Counted from the first letter of the stretch, positions 25,467-36,301 are shown. The stretch: DNA of 64,000 nt from Halobellus litoreus (GCF_024464595.1 NZ_JANHAW010000001.1:1257083-1321082), one strand, 5' to 3'. The notes: generated from the letters alone by a model not told the origin. Numbers and translations: made by a program.

Positions 25467-27380
25467 CTACCCCGCTCGATCCGCGCTGACCGCTGCGGAC
25501 TCGTCGAGTTGCGCGTCCCACAGCGCGGCGTACTCTCCCGACCCGGCGAGCAACTCGTCGTGGGTGCCCGATTCGACGACTTCGCCGTCGTCGAGGACGA
25601 CCACCCGATCGGCGTCCCGAATCGTCGAGAGGCGGTGTGCGATGACGAAGGCGGTTCGGTCCTCGATTAACCGATCGATGCTCGCTTTGATCCGTTCCTC
25701 GGTCTCGGTGTCGACGTCGCTGGTTGCCTCGTCGAAGACGATGATCGCCGGATCGTTGAGCAGCGCCCGGGCGATCGCGATCCGCTGTCGCTGGCCGCCG
25801 GAGAGCTTGATCCCCCGTTCGCCGATCTGTGTCTCGTAGCCGTCCGGGAGGTCGGCGACGAATTCGTGGGCTGCCGCCGCTTTCGCGGCCGAGACCACGC
25901 GGTCGCGGTGCTCCCGTGCGCCGTGCCGTTCGGCGGCGAGCACCTCGCTGTCGCCGTAGGCAACGTTCTCGGCGACGGTTCCGGAGAAGAGGTAGGGGTT
26001 CTGCTCGACGACCGCGATCTCCTCGCGGAGGGCCTGCAGGTCGTACGCTCTAACGTCCCGACCGTCCACGGAGACGGAGCCTTCGTCGACGTCGTGCAAG
26101 CGCGGGACGAGCTTCACGAGCGTCGACTTTCCGGCACCGGTCGCCCCGGCGAGGCCGACCGTCGCGCCGCTCGGGACGTCCAACGAGACTGATTCGAGTA
26201 CCGACTCGCGGTCGTCGTAGCTGAACGAGACGTCCTCGAACGTCACGTGACCGTCTATCCCGTCGGGCACGTGTGGGTCCTCGGGTTCGGTGACGGTCGG
26301 CTCGCGCCCGAGCAGGCCGAACACCCGCTCGGCGCTGGACTTGGCGAGCTGGTACTTGTTGGCCGACCGGCCGATCCGACGCATCGGGGAGTACAGCCGC
26401 CGGAGGTACAGGAAGAAGGCCGCGAAGGCCCCCGTCGAGATCAGGGCCGCTTCGCCGGGGGGCGTCGTGATGATGGCCCGGCCGCCGACGAACAGGATGA
26501 GGACGAACACGACGCCGGTGAGGAGGCGGAGCGCGGCGAAGAACCCCCGGCGGATACGCAGGGCGGCGACTTTCTCGTCGTGATACGCCTCGCTCTGCTC
26601 GGCGACGCGGTCGCGTTCGAAGGCGTATCGGTTGAACGACTTCACGACGGCGACGCCCCCGAGGTTGTTCTCCAGGCGGGTGTTAAGCCGGGCGACCGTC
26701 TCTCGAATCGACTTGTATCGCGGTTCGATCCACCGGAGGAATAGCACGCTACCGAGACCGATCACGGGGACGGGAGCTAACGCGATGAGCGCCAGCGTCG
26801 GCGCGTAGTACCAGAGGATCACCGCAATCCCGCCGACGGTCGCGACGACGCGAATGAGTTGACGGAACTCGGTGTTGAGGAACTGCTCCAACCGATTGAT
26901 GTCGCTGTTGAGAATCGACATCAACCCGCCGGTCTGGTGGTCGGCGAAGAAGTCCATCGAGAGGTGCTGGAGGTGATCGTACGTGTCGTCGCGGAGGTCT
27001 CGCTGGATCTTCTGTGCGGAGGACTGTAACAGATACCGCGACCCGAAACGCGTGACAGAGCGCAGGAGATACGCCAGCGCAGCGATCGCGACGAGTCGCT
27101 GTAAGAACGCCAAGCGGGCGGCCTCACCGGTGATCGCGCCGCCCGGCAACAGGCCCGCCTCGGTCAGCAGCCCCGGTTCGTCAGCTCCGAGAACGATCCG
27201 ATCGATGGTGGTCGCGACGATGATCGGCGGGACCAGTCGGGCGAACCGGGTCCCGATCGCCGCGATCACCCCGAGCGTGATCCGGGGCCAGTACGGGCGA
27301 GCGTACCCGAGCAGGCTCCGCATCGGATGTCCGTCGACTGTCTCACTGACGTCGGAAAAGCCGCCGTCTTCGTCGGTCAC
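25467..27380 (-). CDS. ABC exporter, fused permease and ATPase (MsbA/LmrA type)
   Basis: 637 residues. Six membrane helices (about 30-340) form a type-1 exporter domain. The ATPase domain has Walker A GATGAGKST, signature LSGGQRQRIAIARAL, Walker B IIVFDEATSDVD and an H-loop IAHRLSTIRDAD. It works as a homodimer and exports lipids, peptides or drugs; the substrate cannot be read. An insertion rich in His/Arg (about 475-490) separates the Q-loop region from the signature. It stands alone on the minus strand. Confidence 0.92.
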   Translation of the reverse strand: MTDEDGGFSDVSETVDGHPMRSLLGYARPYWPRITLGVIAAIGTRFARLVPPIIVATTIDRIVLGADEPGLLTEAGLLPGGAITGEAARLAFLQRLVAIAALAYLLRSVTRFGSRYLLQSSAQKIQRDLRDDTYDHLQHLSMDFFADHQTGGLMSILNSDINRLEQFLNTEFRQLIRVVATVGGIAVILWYYAPTLALIALAPVPVIGLGSVLFLRWIEPRYKSIRETVARLNTRLENNLGGVAVVKSFNRYAFERDRVAEQSEAYHDEKVAALRIRRGFFAALRLLTGVVFVLILFVGGRAIITTPPGEAALISTGAFAAFFLYLRRLYSPMRRIGRSANKYQLAKSSAERVFGLLGREPTVTEPEDPHVPDGIDGHVTFEDVSFSYDDRESVLESVSLDVPSGATVGLAGATGAGKSTLVKLVPRLHDVDEGSVSVDGRDVRAYDLQALREEIAVVEQNPYLFSGTVAENVAYGDSEVLAAERHGAREHRDRVVSAAKAAAAHEFVADLPDGYETQIGERGIKLSGGQRQRIAIARALLNDPAIIVFDEATSDVDTETEERIKASIDRLIEDRTAFVIAHRLSTIRDADRVVVLDDGEVVESGTHDELLAGSGEYAALWDAQLDESAAVSADRAG

Positions 27381-27578
27381 GCGTGCGGTACCCGAAGGCT
27401 CGCGCCGCTTCCCGTACGATCGACACCGAATCTCTCAATCATAGCGTAGCCACGTCGATCAAACGCGTCGAACCCAAACAAAGGTGTTGTTCGCCCCGCG
27501 ACACGCCGGAACTCGAACGCTACTCGGCGCGCTCTGCTTCGAGCGTCGACAGCTGCGCGTGCGGGTCGCCGTTTGGAT

Positions 27579-28115
27579 TCACGAATCCGGATGCAACCGC
27601 CGCGCCTCCTCGACGACCGCCACGCCGAGTTCTTCGAGTCGACGCCGCGTGTCGGCGTCGGCGAGGCGGTCGCCGTCGTACTTCTTCGAGGCGTTCCGAA
27701 CGCCCACCTGTTCGGGGACCGTGTGGCCGTATACGCCGCGCACCGTGCTCCGCATGTGTTCCAGCGTCGGACCGTAGGAACCGCCCCCGGCGGTCGCGAC
27801 CAGGCCGACTGCCGTGTTTCGGTAGTCGTCCTTCGAGCAGTAGTCGTGGAAGTTGCGGAACGTCGAGGAGTACGACCCATGGTAGACGGGCGAGCCGAGG
27901 ACGACCGCCTCCGCCCCGCGGACGCGACGCGTGAGTTCCGCCGAGTCGCCCTGCTCGTCGCGGTCGGGGTCGTACAGCGGGAGGTCGACCGCACCGAGGT
28001 CGAGCAGTTGGGTCTCGACGCCCGTCTCACCCGCGGCGTCGAGGACCACCTGCAGGGACTTCTTCGTGTAACTCCGCTCGCGCCGGCTCCCGGAGACTGC
28101 GAGGACCGTAATCAT
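27579..28115 (-). CDS. NADPH-dependent FMN reductase family flavoprotein
   Basis: 178 residues from ATG 28115; a GTG three codons upstream is an alternative. The flavodoxin-like fold begins MITVLAVSGSRRERSYTK, the FMN-phosphate loop. Further family stretches are EAVVLGSPVYHGSYSSTFRNF and GLVATAGGGSYG. Such enzymes reduce FMN, quinones or azo compounds with NAD(P)H. It is divergent from the phosphomutase gene. Confidence 0.9.
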   Translation of the reverse strand: MITVLAVSGSRRERSYTKKSLQVVLDAAGETGVETQLLDLGAVDLPLYDPDRDEQGDSAELTRRVRGAEAVVLGSPVYHGSYSSTFRNFHDYCSKDDYRNTAVGLVATAGGGSYGPTLEHMRSTVRGVYGHTVPEQVGVRNASKKYDGDRLADADTRRRLEELGVAVVEEARRLHPDS

Positions 28116-28247
28116 TACACTCACCTCGGGGTCCGAGGGCGAAAAGAGCCGTGGGTGCGGCGGGACGCGGAGCGCGAGCGGCGCGGAGCGAGAAACCGCG
28201 AGGGCAGCGAGGCGCGGGACGGTCGGGCGAGGCCCCGCCGCCGCATC

Positions 28248-28255
28248 TTTTTATC
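28248..28255 (+). promoter_or_regulatory. TATA box of the phosphohexomutase gene
   Basis: TTTTTATC centred about 27 bases before the ATG at 28278, indicating a leaderless transcript. Confidence 0.65.
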
Positions 28256-28277
28256 CGATGCCGGAAACAGTGCGTGT

Positions 28278-29651
28278 ATGGACGCCATCTCCTTCGGGAC
28301 GGACGGCTGGCGGGCGACGCTCGACACCTTCACCGACGAGCGGGTGCGGATCGTCGGGCAGGCGGTGGCCGACTATCTCGCCGACGAAGGCTACGACGAC
28401 CCCGTCGTGATCGGCTACGACGCCCGTCTGAGCTCCGAGGGGTTCGCCGGGTCGCTGGCGGACGTGTTCACCGGCAACGGCTTCGACGTCCTCCTCCCCA
28501 GGCGCGACTGTCCGACGCCGCTCGTCGCCCACGCGATCGTCGAGCGCGGACTCTCCGGCGGGCTGATGATCACGGCCTCGCACAACCCCCCGGAGTACAA
28601 CGGCGTGAAGTTCATCCCCGCCGACGGCGCGCCGGCGCTCCCGGAGGTGACAGACGCCGTCGCTGACCGGCTCGCCGAGCCCGATCTCCGCCCCGAATCC
28701 GAGCGCGGGACCGTCAGGCGGGTGGACCTCGTGACGCCGCACGCCGAACACGCCCGCGAGCTGGTCGACGCGGACCTCTCGGGGCTCACGGTCGTTCACG
28801 ACGCGATGCACGGCTCCGGCCGCGGCGTCACCGACGAACTCCTCCGCTCCGCTGGCGCGGAGGTGTTCAACGTCCGCGACGACCGCGATCCCGAGTTCGG
28901 GGGGACGCCGCCGGAACCCAGCGCCGAGAACCTCGGGCCGCTCGTGGAAGCCGTGGAACGACACGGCGCGGACCTCGGCGTCGCCAACGACGGCGACTCC
29001 GACCGCGTCGCGTTCGTGACGCCCGATCGCGGCCACTTAGACGAGAACCTCTTCTTCGCGGCCGCGTACGACTACCTGCTGGAGTCGGACTCCGGCCCCG
29101 CGATCCGGACAGTCTCGACGACGTTCCTGATCGACCGGATCGCCGAGGCGCACGGGGAAGAGGTGTTCGAGACGGCGGTCGGCTTCAAGTGGGTCGCGCA
29201 GTCGATGGCCGAGCACGACGCGCTGATGGGCGGCGAGGAGTCCGGCGGCTTCTCGATCCGCGGGCACGTCCGCGAGAAGGACGGCGTCCTGATGGGACTG
29301 CTCGGCGCGGCCGCGGCAGCCGCCGAACCGATGGACGACCGCGTCGACCGCCTGCTCGACACCCACGGCGACATCGTCGCCGACAAGATCGGCCTCGACT
29401 GCCCTGACGCGGAGAAGGACCGCGTCATCGACGAACTCGACGACGCCCTTCCCGACCGGGTCGCGGATCGCGACATCGCCGAGGTGGTGACGCTCGACGG
29501 CTTCAAACTCCTGCTCGACGACGGCTCGTGGCTCCTCGTCCGCCCCTCCGGGACGGAACCCAAAATGCGGATCTACGCCGAAGCGGCGAGCCAGGAGCGC
29601 GCGGACGCGTTGCTGGCGGCGGGCCGGGAGTTAGTCGAGCCGCTCATTTGA
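28278..29651 (+). CDS. glmM: Phosphoglucomutase/phosphomannomutase (GlmM-like)
   Basis: 457 residues. The four alpha-D-phosphohexomutase loops are present: phosphoserine loop TASHNPPEYNG (Ser101), metal loop NDGDSDR (about 238), sugar loop GGEESGGFS (about 318-326) and phosphate loop RPSGTEPKMR (about 420-429). It interconverts hexose 1- and 6-phosphates for surface glycan precursors. Archaeal paralogues differ in substrate (glucosamine, mannose, glucose), so the symbol is provisional. Confidence 0.88.
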   Translation: MDAISFGTDGWRATLDTFTDERVRIVGQAVADYLADEGYDDPVVIGYDARLSSEGFAGSLADVFTGNGFDVLLPRRDCPTPLVAHAIVERGLSGGLMITASHNPPEYNGVKFIPADGAPALPEVTDAVADRLAEPDLRPESERGTVRRVDLVTPHAEHARELVDADLSGLTVVHDAMHGSGRGVTDELLRSAGAEVFNVRDDRDPEFGGTPPEPSAENLGPLVEAVERHGADLGVANDGDSDRVAFVTPDRGHLDENLFFAAAYDYLLESDSGPAIRTVSTTFLIDRIAEAHGEEVFETAVGFKWVAQSMAEHDALMGGEESGGFSIRGHVREKDGVLMGLLGAAAAAAEPMDDRVDRLLDTHGDIVADKIGLDCPDAEKDRVIDELDDALPDRVADRDIAEVVTLDGFKLLLDDGSWLLVRPSGTEPKMRIYAEAASQERADALLAAGRELVEPLI

Positions 29652-29667
29652 GAGGGTCGCAAACCGC

Positions 29668-30330
29668 TCACCTGAGCACACCGTACAGGCGGTCGTCGCT
29701 GCCGACGGGATCGCCGGCGCCCTCGACACCGCTATCTTCCGACCCGCCGACGCCGGTCCCCGATTCATCGTCGCGGCCCGTCTCGCCGGCGTGCTCGCGG
29801 ATCTCGAACCCGAGCGCCTCGTAGAACGGCCGCACCTGCTCGTGGAAGCGGGCGACGAGCGGGCCCGCCGAGCGCGTCGCGGCCGCGTCGACGAGCGCGC
29901 GGCCGATCCCGCGCCCGCGCCGGGAGCGGTGGACGGCGATCGATTCGATCTCGGTCGCGGAGCGATCGGTTCCGACGAGGTCCGAGACAGCCGCGAAATC
30001 GCCCACGTCCGCCGGTTCCAGTCCGGTCGCGTCGCCGTCATCGTCCACCCCTGCGAGGACACAGACGCCGACGACGCGGTCCGCCAACGTCTCAGAGCCG
30101 TCGGCTTCGCGGTCTCTCCCCTCGGTGTCGCCCTCGCGCTCCAGTTCACCGGCTCCGGATTCGTCGACCTCCGCGGGCGTTCCGTACTCGTCGACCACGG
30201 CTACGAGCACGTCCCCAGCCTCGACGCGACGAACCAGTCGCTCCCGATCGAATTCGAGCATCGCGGCGTCGAGCAGTCGGGCGACGTCGTCGGCGTCGTC
30301 GGCCGTCGCCTCGCGGATCTCGTGGGTCAC
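29668..30330 (-). CDS. GNAT family N-acetyltransferase
   Basis: 220 residues from GTG 30330, chosen because [19 protein letters not shown] is the usual GNAT first strand and helix; an extension to 30375 uses a TTG. The acetyl-CoA motif is [22 protein letters not shown], with [14 protein letters not shown] after it. A highly acidic loop (about 52-82) and an acidic Gly/Ser tail (about 185-210) are unusual additions. Located 52 bases downstream of the SAMP2-like gene in the same direction, so possibly co-transcribed. The substrate is unknown. Confidence 0.85.
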   Translation of the reverse strand: MTHEIREATADDADDVARLLDAAMLEFDRERLVRRVEAGDVLVAVVDEYGTPAEVDESGAGELEREGDTEGRDREADGSETLADRVVGVCVLAGVDDDGDATGLEPADVGDFAAVSDLVGTDRSATEIESIAVHRSRRGRGIGRALVDAAATRSAGPLVARFHEQVRPFYEALGFEIREHAGETGRDDESGTGVGGSEDSGVEGAGDPVGSDDRLYGVLR

Positions 30331-30382
30331 GAGGGGAACCTCGCGGGTGTCGCGGGCGACCGAAACGCCTCGCAAGGGACCG

Positions 30383-30595
30383 TCATCGCGGCGACGATCC
30401 GCCCTTGATCAGCCGAAGCACCCGCACGCGGTCGACTTCCACGGGCTGATCCTCCGGCACCGGACTGCCGTCGATCAGCACCGAGACCTCGTGGGGCGAG
30501 TAGCCGACGGCACGGACGACGTCGGCGTAGGTGTCGGTGTCGCCGACTTCGACCGCCTCTTCGCCTTCGCCGACGACGTCGACGGTCACGCGCAT
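30383..30595 (-). CDS. samp2: SAMP2-like ubiquitin-fold modifier with C-terminal extension
   Basis: 70 residues of the MoaD/ThiS beta-grasp family. It strongly resembles Haloferax SAMP2 (segments [41 protein letters not shown]). SAMP2 is adenylated by UbaA and forms isopeptide bonds with target lysines or supplies sulfur for tRNA thiolation. It normally ends exactly at the diglycine; here SSPR follows it, so the protein would need trimming before use, for instance by a JAMM-type protease. ATG at 30595 is chosen by comparison. Next to rfcS, as in Haloferax. Confidence 0.9.
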   Translation of the reverse strand: MRVTVDVVGEGEEAVEVGDTDTYADVVRAVGYSPHEVSVLIDGSPVPEDQPVEVDRVRVLRLIKGGSSPR

Positions 30596-30697
30596 ACGCC
30601 CGATTCGGTCGGCGCGGGCTTGCCGGTTTCGCTTTCGGCGGTGAGGCGGCGACCGGAACGCGGGTGGTTTATGAGCCACGGGGCCCCTCTCTCGCGT

Positions 30698-31678
30698 ATG
30701 AGTGAGGCCGACGCCTCGGAGGGGGCCCCGGCGGGGCGCGAGATCTGGATCGAGAAGTATCGACCGGAGACCTTCGACGACATCTACGGACAGGAGGAGA
30801 TCGTCGGGCGCCTCCGGTCCTACGTCGAGCGCGACGACCTACCGCACCTGTTGTTTTCAGGCCCGGCCGGCGTGGGGAAAACCACCGCAGCCACCGCGAT
30901 CGCCCGCGAAGTCTACGGCGACGACTGGCGGAACAACTTCCTCGAACTGAACGCCTCCGACGAGCGCGGGATCGACGTCGTGAGGGATCGAATCAAGAAC
31001 TTCGCGCGCTCGTCGTTCGGCGGCTACGACCACCGGATCATCTTCCTCGACGAGGCCGACAGTCTCACCGACGACGCCCAGTCAGCGCTGCGCCGGACGA
31101 TGGAGCAGTTCTCCGACAACACGCGCTTCATTCTCTCGTGTAACTACTCCTCGAAGATCATCGACCCGATTCAGTCCCGATGCGCGGTATTCCGCTTCTC
31201 GCCGCTGTCGGACGAGGCGATCCGACAGCAGGTCGAAGCGATCGCCGAAGCGGAGGACATCGAGGTCACCGAGGACGGCCTCGACGCGCTCGTGTACGCC
31301 GCCAGCGGCGATATGCGCCGCGCGATCAACTCCCTGCAGGCGGCGGCGACGACCGGCGAGGTCGTCGACGAGGAGGCCGTGTATCTGATCACCTCGACGG
31401 CCCGCCCCGAGCAGATCGAGGAGATGGTGGAGGCGGCCATCGACGGCGACTTCGCGTCGGCGCGGTCCCAACTCGAAACGCTACTGGTCGACACCGGGAT
31501 GGCGGGCGGCGACGTCATCGATCAGCTGCACCGCTCGGCGTGGGACTTCGACCTCGACGAGCGAACGACGATCCGGCTGATGGAGCGGATCGGCGAGGCC
31601 GATTATCGGATCACGGCGGGGGCGAACGAGCGAGTGCAGTTGGAGGCGCTGTTGGCCTCTCTCGCCGCCGAGGAGTAG
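30698..31678 (+). CDS. rfcS: Replication factor C small subunit
   Basis: 326 residues. Clamp-loader boxes are clear: [16 protein letters not shown], Walker [10 protein letters not shown] (about 54-62), Walker B FLDEAD (about 113-118), sensor 1 [11 protein letters not shown], and SRC ([10 protein letters not shown]) arginine finger. With the large subunit it loads PCNA onto primed DNA. The ATG at 30698 gives the correct start; the longer upstream frame overlaps the divergent SAMP2 gene. No intein, unlike some haloarchaeal RFC genes. Confidence 0.96.
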   Translation: MSEADASEGAPAGREIWIEKYRPETFDDIYGQEEIVGRLRSYVERDDLPHLLFSGPAGVGKTTAATAIAREVYGDDWRNNFLELNASDERGIDVVRDRIKNFARSSFGGYDHRIIFLDEADSLTDDAQSALRRTMEQFSDNTRFILSCNYSSKIIDPIQSRCAVFRFSPLSDEAIRQQVEAIAEAEDIEVTEDGLDALVYAASGDMRRAINSLQAAATTGEVVDEEAVYLITSTARPEQIEEMVEAAIDGDFASARSQLETLLVDTGMAGGDVIDQLHRSAWDFDLDERTTIRLMERIGEADYRITAGANERVQLEALLASLAAEE

Positions 31679-31800
31679 GCGTCACTCGGCATCGACGTGC
31701 CGCCGCCGGCCGCTAATCAGTCGTTAAACGGCCTCGAACGACCGTCGACGCCTCCCGCACCCGGAACTGTTTTACCCGGCCGTGGGTCAACTGACGGGTA

Positions 31801-34569
31801 ATGAGTGAACTCGAAGCGGAGTACCGTCTCGACTACTTCGAGGAGGAGGGGTTCCACCGGAAGCAGTGTCCGGTGACGGACGTCCACTTCTGGACGCGCG
31901 ACCCCGACCGCGAGACCTGCGGCGAACCCCCCGCGGACGACTACTCCTTCATCGACAACCCCGGCTTCGACGAGGAGTACACCTTAGAGGAGATGCGCGA
32001 GGAGTTCCTCTCCTTCTTCGAGGAGCACGGTCACGAGCGGATCGAACCGTACCCGGTCGCGGCGAACCGCTGGCGCGACGACGTCCTCCTGACGCAGGCG
32101 TCGATCTACGACTTCCAGCCGCTGGTCACGAGCGGGCAGACGCCGCCCCCGGCGAATCCCCTCACCATCTCCCAGCCGTGCATCCGAATGCAGGACATCG
32201 ACAACGTCGGCAAGACCGGTCGGCACACGATGGCCTTCGAGATGATGGCCCACCACGCGTTCAACGCCCGCGAGGAGGTCGGCGACGAGTACGCCTACTC
32301 CGGCGAGGTCTACTGGAAGGACGAGACCGTCGAACTCTGCGATCAGTTCTTCGAGCATATGGGCGCTGACCTCGAAGAGATCACCTACATCGAGGACCCG
32401 TGGGTCGGCGGCGGCAACGCCGGTCCCGCCTTCGAGGTCCTGTACCGCGGCGCCGAACTCGCGACGCTCGTCTTCATGTCGATGGAGCAGGACGACGAGG
32501 GCGACTACGAGATGAAGGACGGCAACCGGTACTCGCCGATGGACACCTACATCGTCGACACCGGCTACGGCCTCGAACGCTGGACGTGGGTGTCGCAGGG
32601 GACGCCCACCGTGTACGAGGCGGTCTATCCCGACATGATCGAGTTCCTCAAGGAGAACGCCGGGGTCACCCTGAGCGATGAGGAGGCGGAACTCGTCCAC
32701 CGCGCGGCGAAGCTCTCGGGCTATCTCGACATCGACGAGATCGACGACCTGACCCAGGCCCGCGCGGACGTCGCCGACGAACTCGGCGTCGACGCCGACG
32801 AACTCACGGAACTGCTGCACCCCCTCGAAACGATCTACGCCATCGCGGACCACTGTCGGACGATGGCCTACATGTTCGGTGACGAGATCGTCCCCTCGAA
32901 CGTCGGCACGGGCTACCTCGCGCGGATGGTGCTGCGCCGGACGAAGCGCCTCGTCGACGACGTCGGCGTCGACGCGCCGCTCGACGAACTCGTGGACATG
33001 CAGGCCGAGCGCCTCGGGTACGAGAACCGGGACACGATCCGCGATATCGTCCGCACCGAGGAGCGGAAGTACCGGGAGACCCTGGAACGCGGGCGCCGGA
33101 AGGTCGAGAGCCTGGCCGCCGAGTACGCCGACAAGGACGCGGCGATTCCGGTCGAAGAGCTCATCGAACTGTACGACTCCCACGGCATCCAGCCCGAGAT
33201 GGTCGCCGAGATCGCCGCCGATCGCGGCGCGAGCGTCGACGTCCCGGACGACTTCTATTCGCTCGTCGCGGAGCGGCACGAGGGCGAGGGGGCCTCCCGG
33301 GAGGCCGTCGAGCGAAGCGAACGCCTCGCGGACCTCCCCGAGACCGAGCGACTGTACTACGACGACCAGGAGCGCACGGAGTTCGAGGCCGTCGTTCTCG
33401 ACGTCATCGAGCGCGAGGATGGCTACGACGTCGTCCTCGACCAGACGATGTTCTACCCCGAGGGCGGCGGCCAGCCGGCCGACCACGGGACGCTCTCGAC
33501 CGACGACGTGACGGTGCAGGTGACGGACGTCCAGATCCGCGACGGCGTCGTGCTCCACCGGGCGGACGGCAACCCCGGAAAGGGCGAGTTCGTCCGCGGC
33601 CAACTCGACGTCGAGCGCCGGCGGCGACTGATGCGGCACCACACCGCCACGCACGTCATCGGTTACGCCGCCCGCCAGGTGCTCGGCGAGCACGTCCGAC
33701 AGGCCGGCGCACAGAAGGGAACGCACCGCTCGCGACTCGACGTCAGGCACTACGAGCGGATCTCCCGGGAGGAAGTAAAGCGGATCGAGGCGGTCGCGAA
33801 CGATCTCGTGATGCGGAACGTCGCGGTCAAGCAGCGCTGGCCGGACCGACACGAGGCCGAGGAGGAGCACGGCTTCGACCTCTACCAGGGGGGTATCCCG
33901 CCGGGACAGAACATCCGGACGATCACCATCAGCGACGACGTCCAGGCCTGCGGCGGCACGCACGTGAGTCGCACCGGCGACATCGGCACGATCAAGATCC
34001 TCACGACGGAGCCGGTGCAGGACGGCATCGAGCGCATCGTCTTCGCCGCCGGCGACGCCGCGATCGAAGCCACGCAGCGGACCGAGGACGCCCTCTACGC
34101 GGCGGCCGACGTGCTCGACGTGACGCCCGAGGACGTCCCCGAAACGGCCGAGCGGTTCTTCACCGAGTGGAAGGAGCGCGGCAAGACGATCGATCGGCTG
34201 AAGACCGAACTGGCGGAGGCGCGCGCGGCCGCCGGCGAGGACGAGATCGACATCGACGGGACGCCCGCCGTGGTGCGCCGACTCGACGGCGACGCCGACG
34301 AACTGAGAGCGACCGCGAACGCGCTCGTCGAGGAGGGCAAAGTGGCCGTTCTCGGCTCCGGAAGCGGCGGAAGCGCGCAGTTCGTCGTCGGCGTCCCGGA
34401 CGGAGCGGGAATCAACGCGGGCGAGGTCGTCGGGCAACTCGCCGGCCGGGTCGGCGGCGGCGGCGGCGGCCCGCCGGACTTCGCACAGGGCGGCGGTCCC
34501 GACGTCGACGCGCTGGACGAGGTTCTCGACGACGCCCCCGAGATTCTCCGCGCCATCCGGAGCGCCTGA
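31801..34569 (+). CDS. alaS: Alanyl-tRNA synthetase
   Basis: 922 residues, archaeal type. The catalytic domain (about 60-400) contains the class II motifs ([20 protein letters not shown] and [10 protein letters not shown]). The editing domain has HHTATHVIG and [10 protein letters not shown], whose His and Cys bind zinc to deacylate mischarged Ser-tRNA(Ala). The C-terminal region (about 750-920) has the oligomerisation/C-Ala part with a Gly-rich stretch [18 protein letters not shown]. It charges tRNA(Ala) with alanine. Single gene, normal length. Confidence 0.97.
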   Translation: MSELEAEYRLDYFEEEGFHRKQCPVTDVHFWTRDPDRETCGEPPADDYSFIDNPGFDEEYTLEEMREEFLSFFEEHGHERIEPYPVAANRWRDDVLLTQASIYDFQPLVTSGQTPPPANPLTISQPCIRMQDIDNVGKTGRHTMAFEMMAHHAFNAREEVGDEYAYSGEVYWKDETVELCDQFFEHMGADLEEITYIEDPWVGGGNAGPAFEVLYRGAELATLVFMSMEQDDEGDYEMKDGNRYSPMDTYIVDTGYGLERWTWVSQGTPTVYEAVYPDMIEFLKENAGVTLSDEEAELVHRAAKLSGYLDIDEIDDLTQARADVADELGVDADELTELLHPLETIYAIADHCRTMAYMFGDEIVPSNVGTGYLARMVLRRTKRLVDDVGVDAPLDELVDMQAERLGYENRDTIRDIVRTEERKYRETLERGRRKVESLAAEYADKDAAIPVEELIELYDSHGIQPEMVAEIAADRGASVDVPDDFYSLVAERHEGEGASREAVERSERLADLPETERLYYDDQERTEFEAVVLDVIEREDGYDVVLDQTMFYPEGGGQPADHGTLSTDDVTVQVTDVQIRDGVVLHRADGNPGKGEFVRGQLDVERRRRLMRHHTATHVIGYAARQVLGEHVRQAGAQKGTHRSRLDVRHYERISREEVKRIEAVANDLVMRNVAVKQRWPDRHEAEEEHGFDLYQGGIPPGQNIRTITISDDVQACGGTHVSRTGDIGTIKILTTEPVQDGIERIVFAAGDAAIEATQRTEDALYAAADVLDVTPEDVPETAERFFTEWKERGKTIDRLKTELAEARAAAGEDEIDIDGTPAVVRRLDGDADELRATANALVEEGKVAVLGSGSGGSAQFVVGVPDGAGINAGEVVGQLAGRVGGGGGGPPDFAQGGGPDVDALDEVLDDAPEILRAIRSA

Positions 34570-34755
34570 TTGCGGCGGGTCACCGTGTCACGCGATCGCA
34601 GCGCGTCGCAGGCAGTCGCCAGACTGCGGCGTGTCGGAGTTGGCCACCTGATCGCGGGCCGTCGTTAGTCACCTGACCGCGGCACGTCGCTGTCGGTCTC
34701 GGCAACAGACTCGTTCGACACAAGACTTATCGATACTTGTTGGTTATCTAACATT

Positions 34756-35364
34756 GTGTCCTCCATAGAGCAGGTGGCTTCCCGGATCGAGGAGGCGTCT
34801 ACCGTGCTAGTTCTCCGGCCACAGCGTGCGGCCTTCGACGATGTCCAGTGGAAAGGGGCGCTCGTCGGGGACTCCACGGAGGTCGAACTGCTCGGTGTCT
34901 CCTTCTCACAGCCACCCGCTGTCTGGTACGAAGAGTGGGTCGACGCGCTCGGGAACGCCCCCGCAGCGTCGGCCGTGATCTCGACGGCGGAGCTCGCGGG
35001 AGGGACGCCCGAGGATTGCGACGCCAACGTCGAAACGGTGGCCACTCCCTCCAACCTCACGGGGATCGGCGTCAAATCGACGCCGTACCTGAACGAGTGG
35101 GACGACGCTCTCGCGGTCGTGGAATCGCTGACGGTGCTGCTCCAGTACGCCGACACGCAGAGCGTCTACAAGTTTCTCCACGTGCTGACGAGTCGGCTCC
35201 AGGCGACCGACGCGGCGGGGCAGTTCTACCTCGATCCGACACTCGAAGACGACCGGACGGTCGAACTGTTCAAGACGCTGTTCGACGCCGTCGTCGAGTG
35301 CGAGGTCGACGACGACGGTGACGACTCGACGGTCGAGTGGTCGGTCGCGATTCGAAACGGGTGA
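34756..35364 (+). CDS. Conserved haloarchaeal protein of unknown function
   Basis: 202 residues, GTG start with a TATA-like ACTTATCG about 30 bases upstream. Strand-helix alternation (STVLVLRPQRAAFDDV, then AVWYEEWVDALGNAPAASAV) and the closing YADTQSVYKFLHVLTSRLQA resemble degenerate RecA/KaiC-like domains common in haloarchaea. No Walker A is visible, so ATP binding is doubtful. The acidic C-terminus (CEVDDDGDDSTVEW) is typical of halophiles. It stands alone between alaS and the hydrolase gene. Confidence 0.7.
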   Translation: MSSIEQVASRIEEASTVLVLRPQRAAFDDVQWKGALVGDSTEVELLGVSFSQPPAVWYEEWVDALGNAPAASAVISTAELAGGTPEDCDANVETVATPSNLTGIGVKSTPYLNEWDDALAVVESLTVLLQYADTQSVYKFLHVLTSRLQATDAAGQFYLDPTLEDDRTVELFKTLFDAVVECEVDDDGDDSTVEWSVAIRNG

Positions 35365-35415
35365 GCGGCGGTCGCGCTCCGAGACGCCTAAGCCGCTCCT
35401 GTCTCACTCGTACGT

Positions 35416-36195
35416 ATGGTTCGAACCTCGAACGGCGACGTCGGCCTCTACTACGAGACGGCCGGCAGCGGCCCGACCGTCGCGTTCGTCGGCGACGTCG
35501 GGTACGGCGCGTGGCAGTGGGGCTGGCAGCACGCCGCGGTCGCGGGGCCGTACGAGAGCCTCGTGGCGGACCTCCGCGGGACCGGACGTTCGGACGCCCC
35601 GTCCGGCCCGTACGCCGTCGAAGACCTGGTCGCGGACTTCACGACCGTCCTCTCGGACGCCGGGGTTCGCTCGGCGCACGTCGTCGGCGCGGGGCTCGGC
35701 GGGATGGTCGCCCTGGAGGCGGCTCGAACCACCGCGCGCGTCGACAGCCTCGTCCTGCTCGGCACGGCCGCGAGCGGCGCGGACCTCGACCTCGAACCGC
35801 TGTGGGGCGACCCCGACGACCCGGACGCGCTCGAATCCTCGCTCGCGGCCGGCCTGTCGGACGCGTTCGTCGACGCCCGTCCCGACGCCGTCGAGCGGAT
35901 GGTCGAGTGGCGGTCCGAAGCGGACGCCGACCGGGCGGCGTGGGAGGCGCAGGCCGCCGCCGTCGCCGACTTCGACGTCTCGGACCGGCTCTACGAGATC
36001 ACCGCCCCCGCGCTCGTGTGCCACGGCCGCGACGACGCCGTCTGGCCGCCCGCCCGCGGCGAGGCGCTGGCCGAGGGGCTCCCGCGGGGCGAGTTCTACG
36101 GCGTCGAAGACGCGGGCCACTTCGTCCACGTCGAGGCGTCGCGGCGGGTGAACGACGACCTGATCGGCTTCCTCGACGGGCAGGTCGAGGAGTGA
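35416..36195 (+). CDS. Alpha/beta-hydrolase fold protein lacking the usual nucleophile serine
   Basis: 259 residues. The fold is recognisable: DLRGTGRSD (about 52-60), nucleophile-elbow strand HVVGAGLGGMVALEA, acid-strand LVCHGRDDAVWPP and histidine GHFVHVEAS. The elbow normally reads G-x-S-x-G; here position 93 is glycine (GAGLG). The acid and histidine remain. It may hydrolyse by another mechanism, bind ligands only, or use a different residue. Stand-alone gene. Confidence 0.82.
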   Translation: MVRTSNGDVGLYYETAGSGPTVAFVGDVGYGAWQWGWQHAAVAGPYESLVADLRGTGRSDAPSGPYAVEDLVADFTTVLSDAGVRSAHVVGAGLGGMVALEAARTTARVDSLVLLGTAASGADLDLEPLWGDPDDPDALESSLAAGLSDAFVDARPDAVERMVEWRSEADADRAAWEAQAAAVADFDVSDRLYEITAPALVCHGRDDAVWPPARGEALAEGLPRGEFYGVEDAGHFVHVEASRRVNDDLIGFLDGQVEE

Positions 36196-36301
36196 TCTGA
36201 CCCGATCGGATCTCGCCCGGTCGGCCCAGTCGCGTCCGAGAGACCGGCACGACTGCCCGTGGGCGCAAGGTCTTTTTCGGCGCATCGCGTTTTCCAGACC
36301 G

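Noticed and set aside
31984-34437. 817-residue minus-strand frame over alaS
   Set aside because: Antisense shadow of a strongly conserved synthetase; long open frames on the complement are common in GC-rich haloarchaeal DNA.
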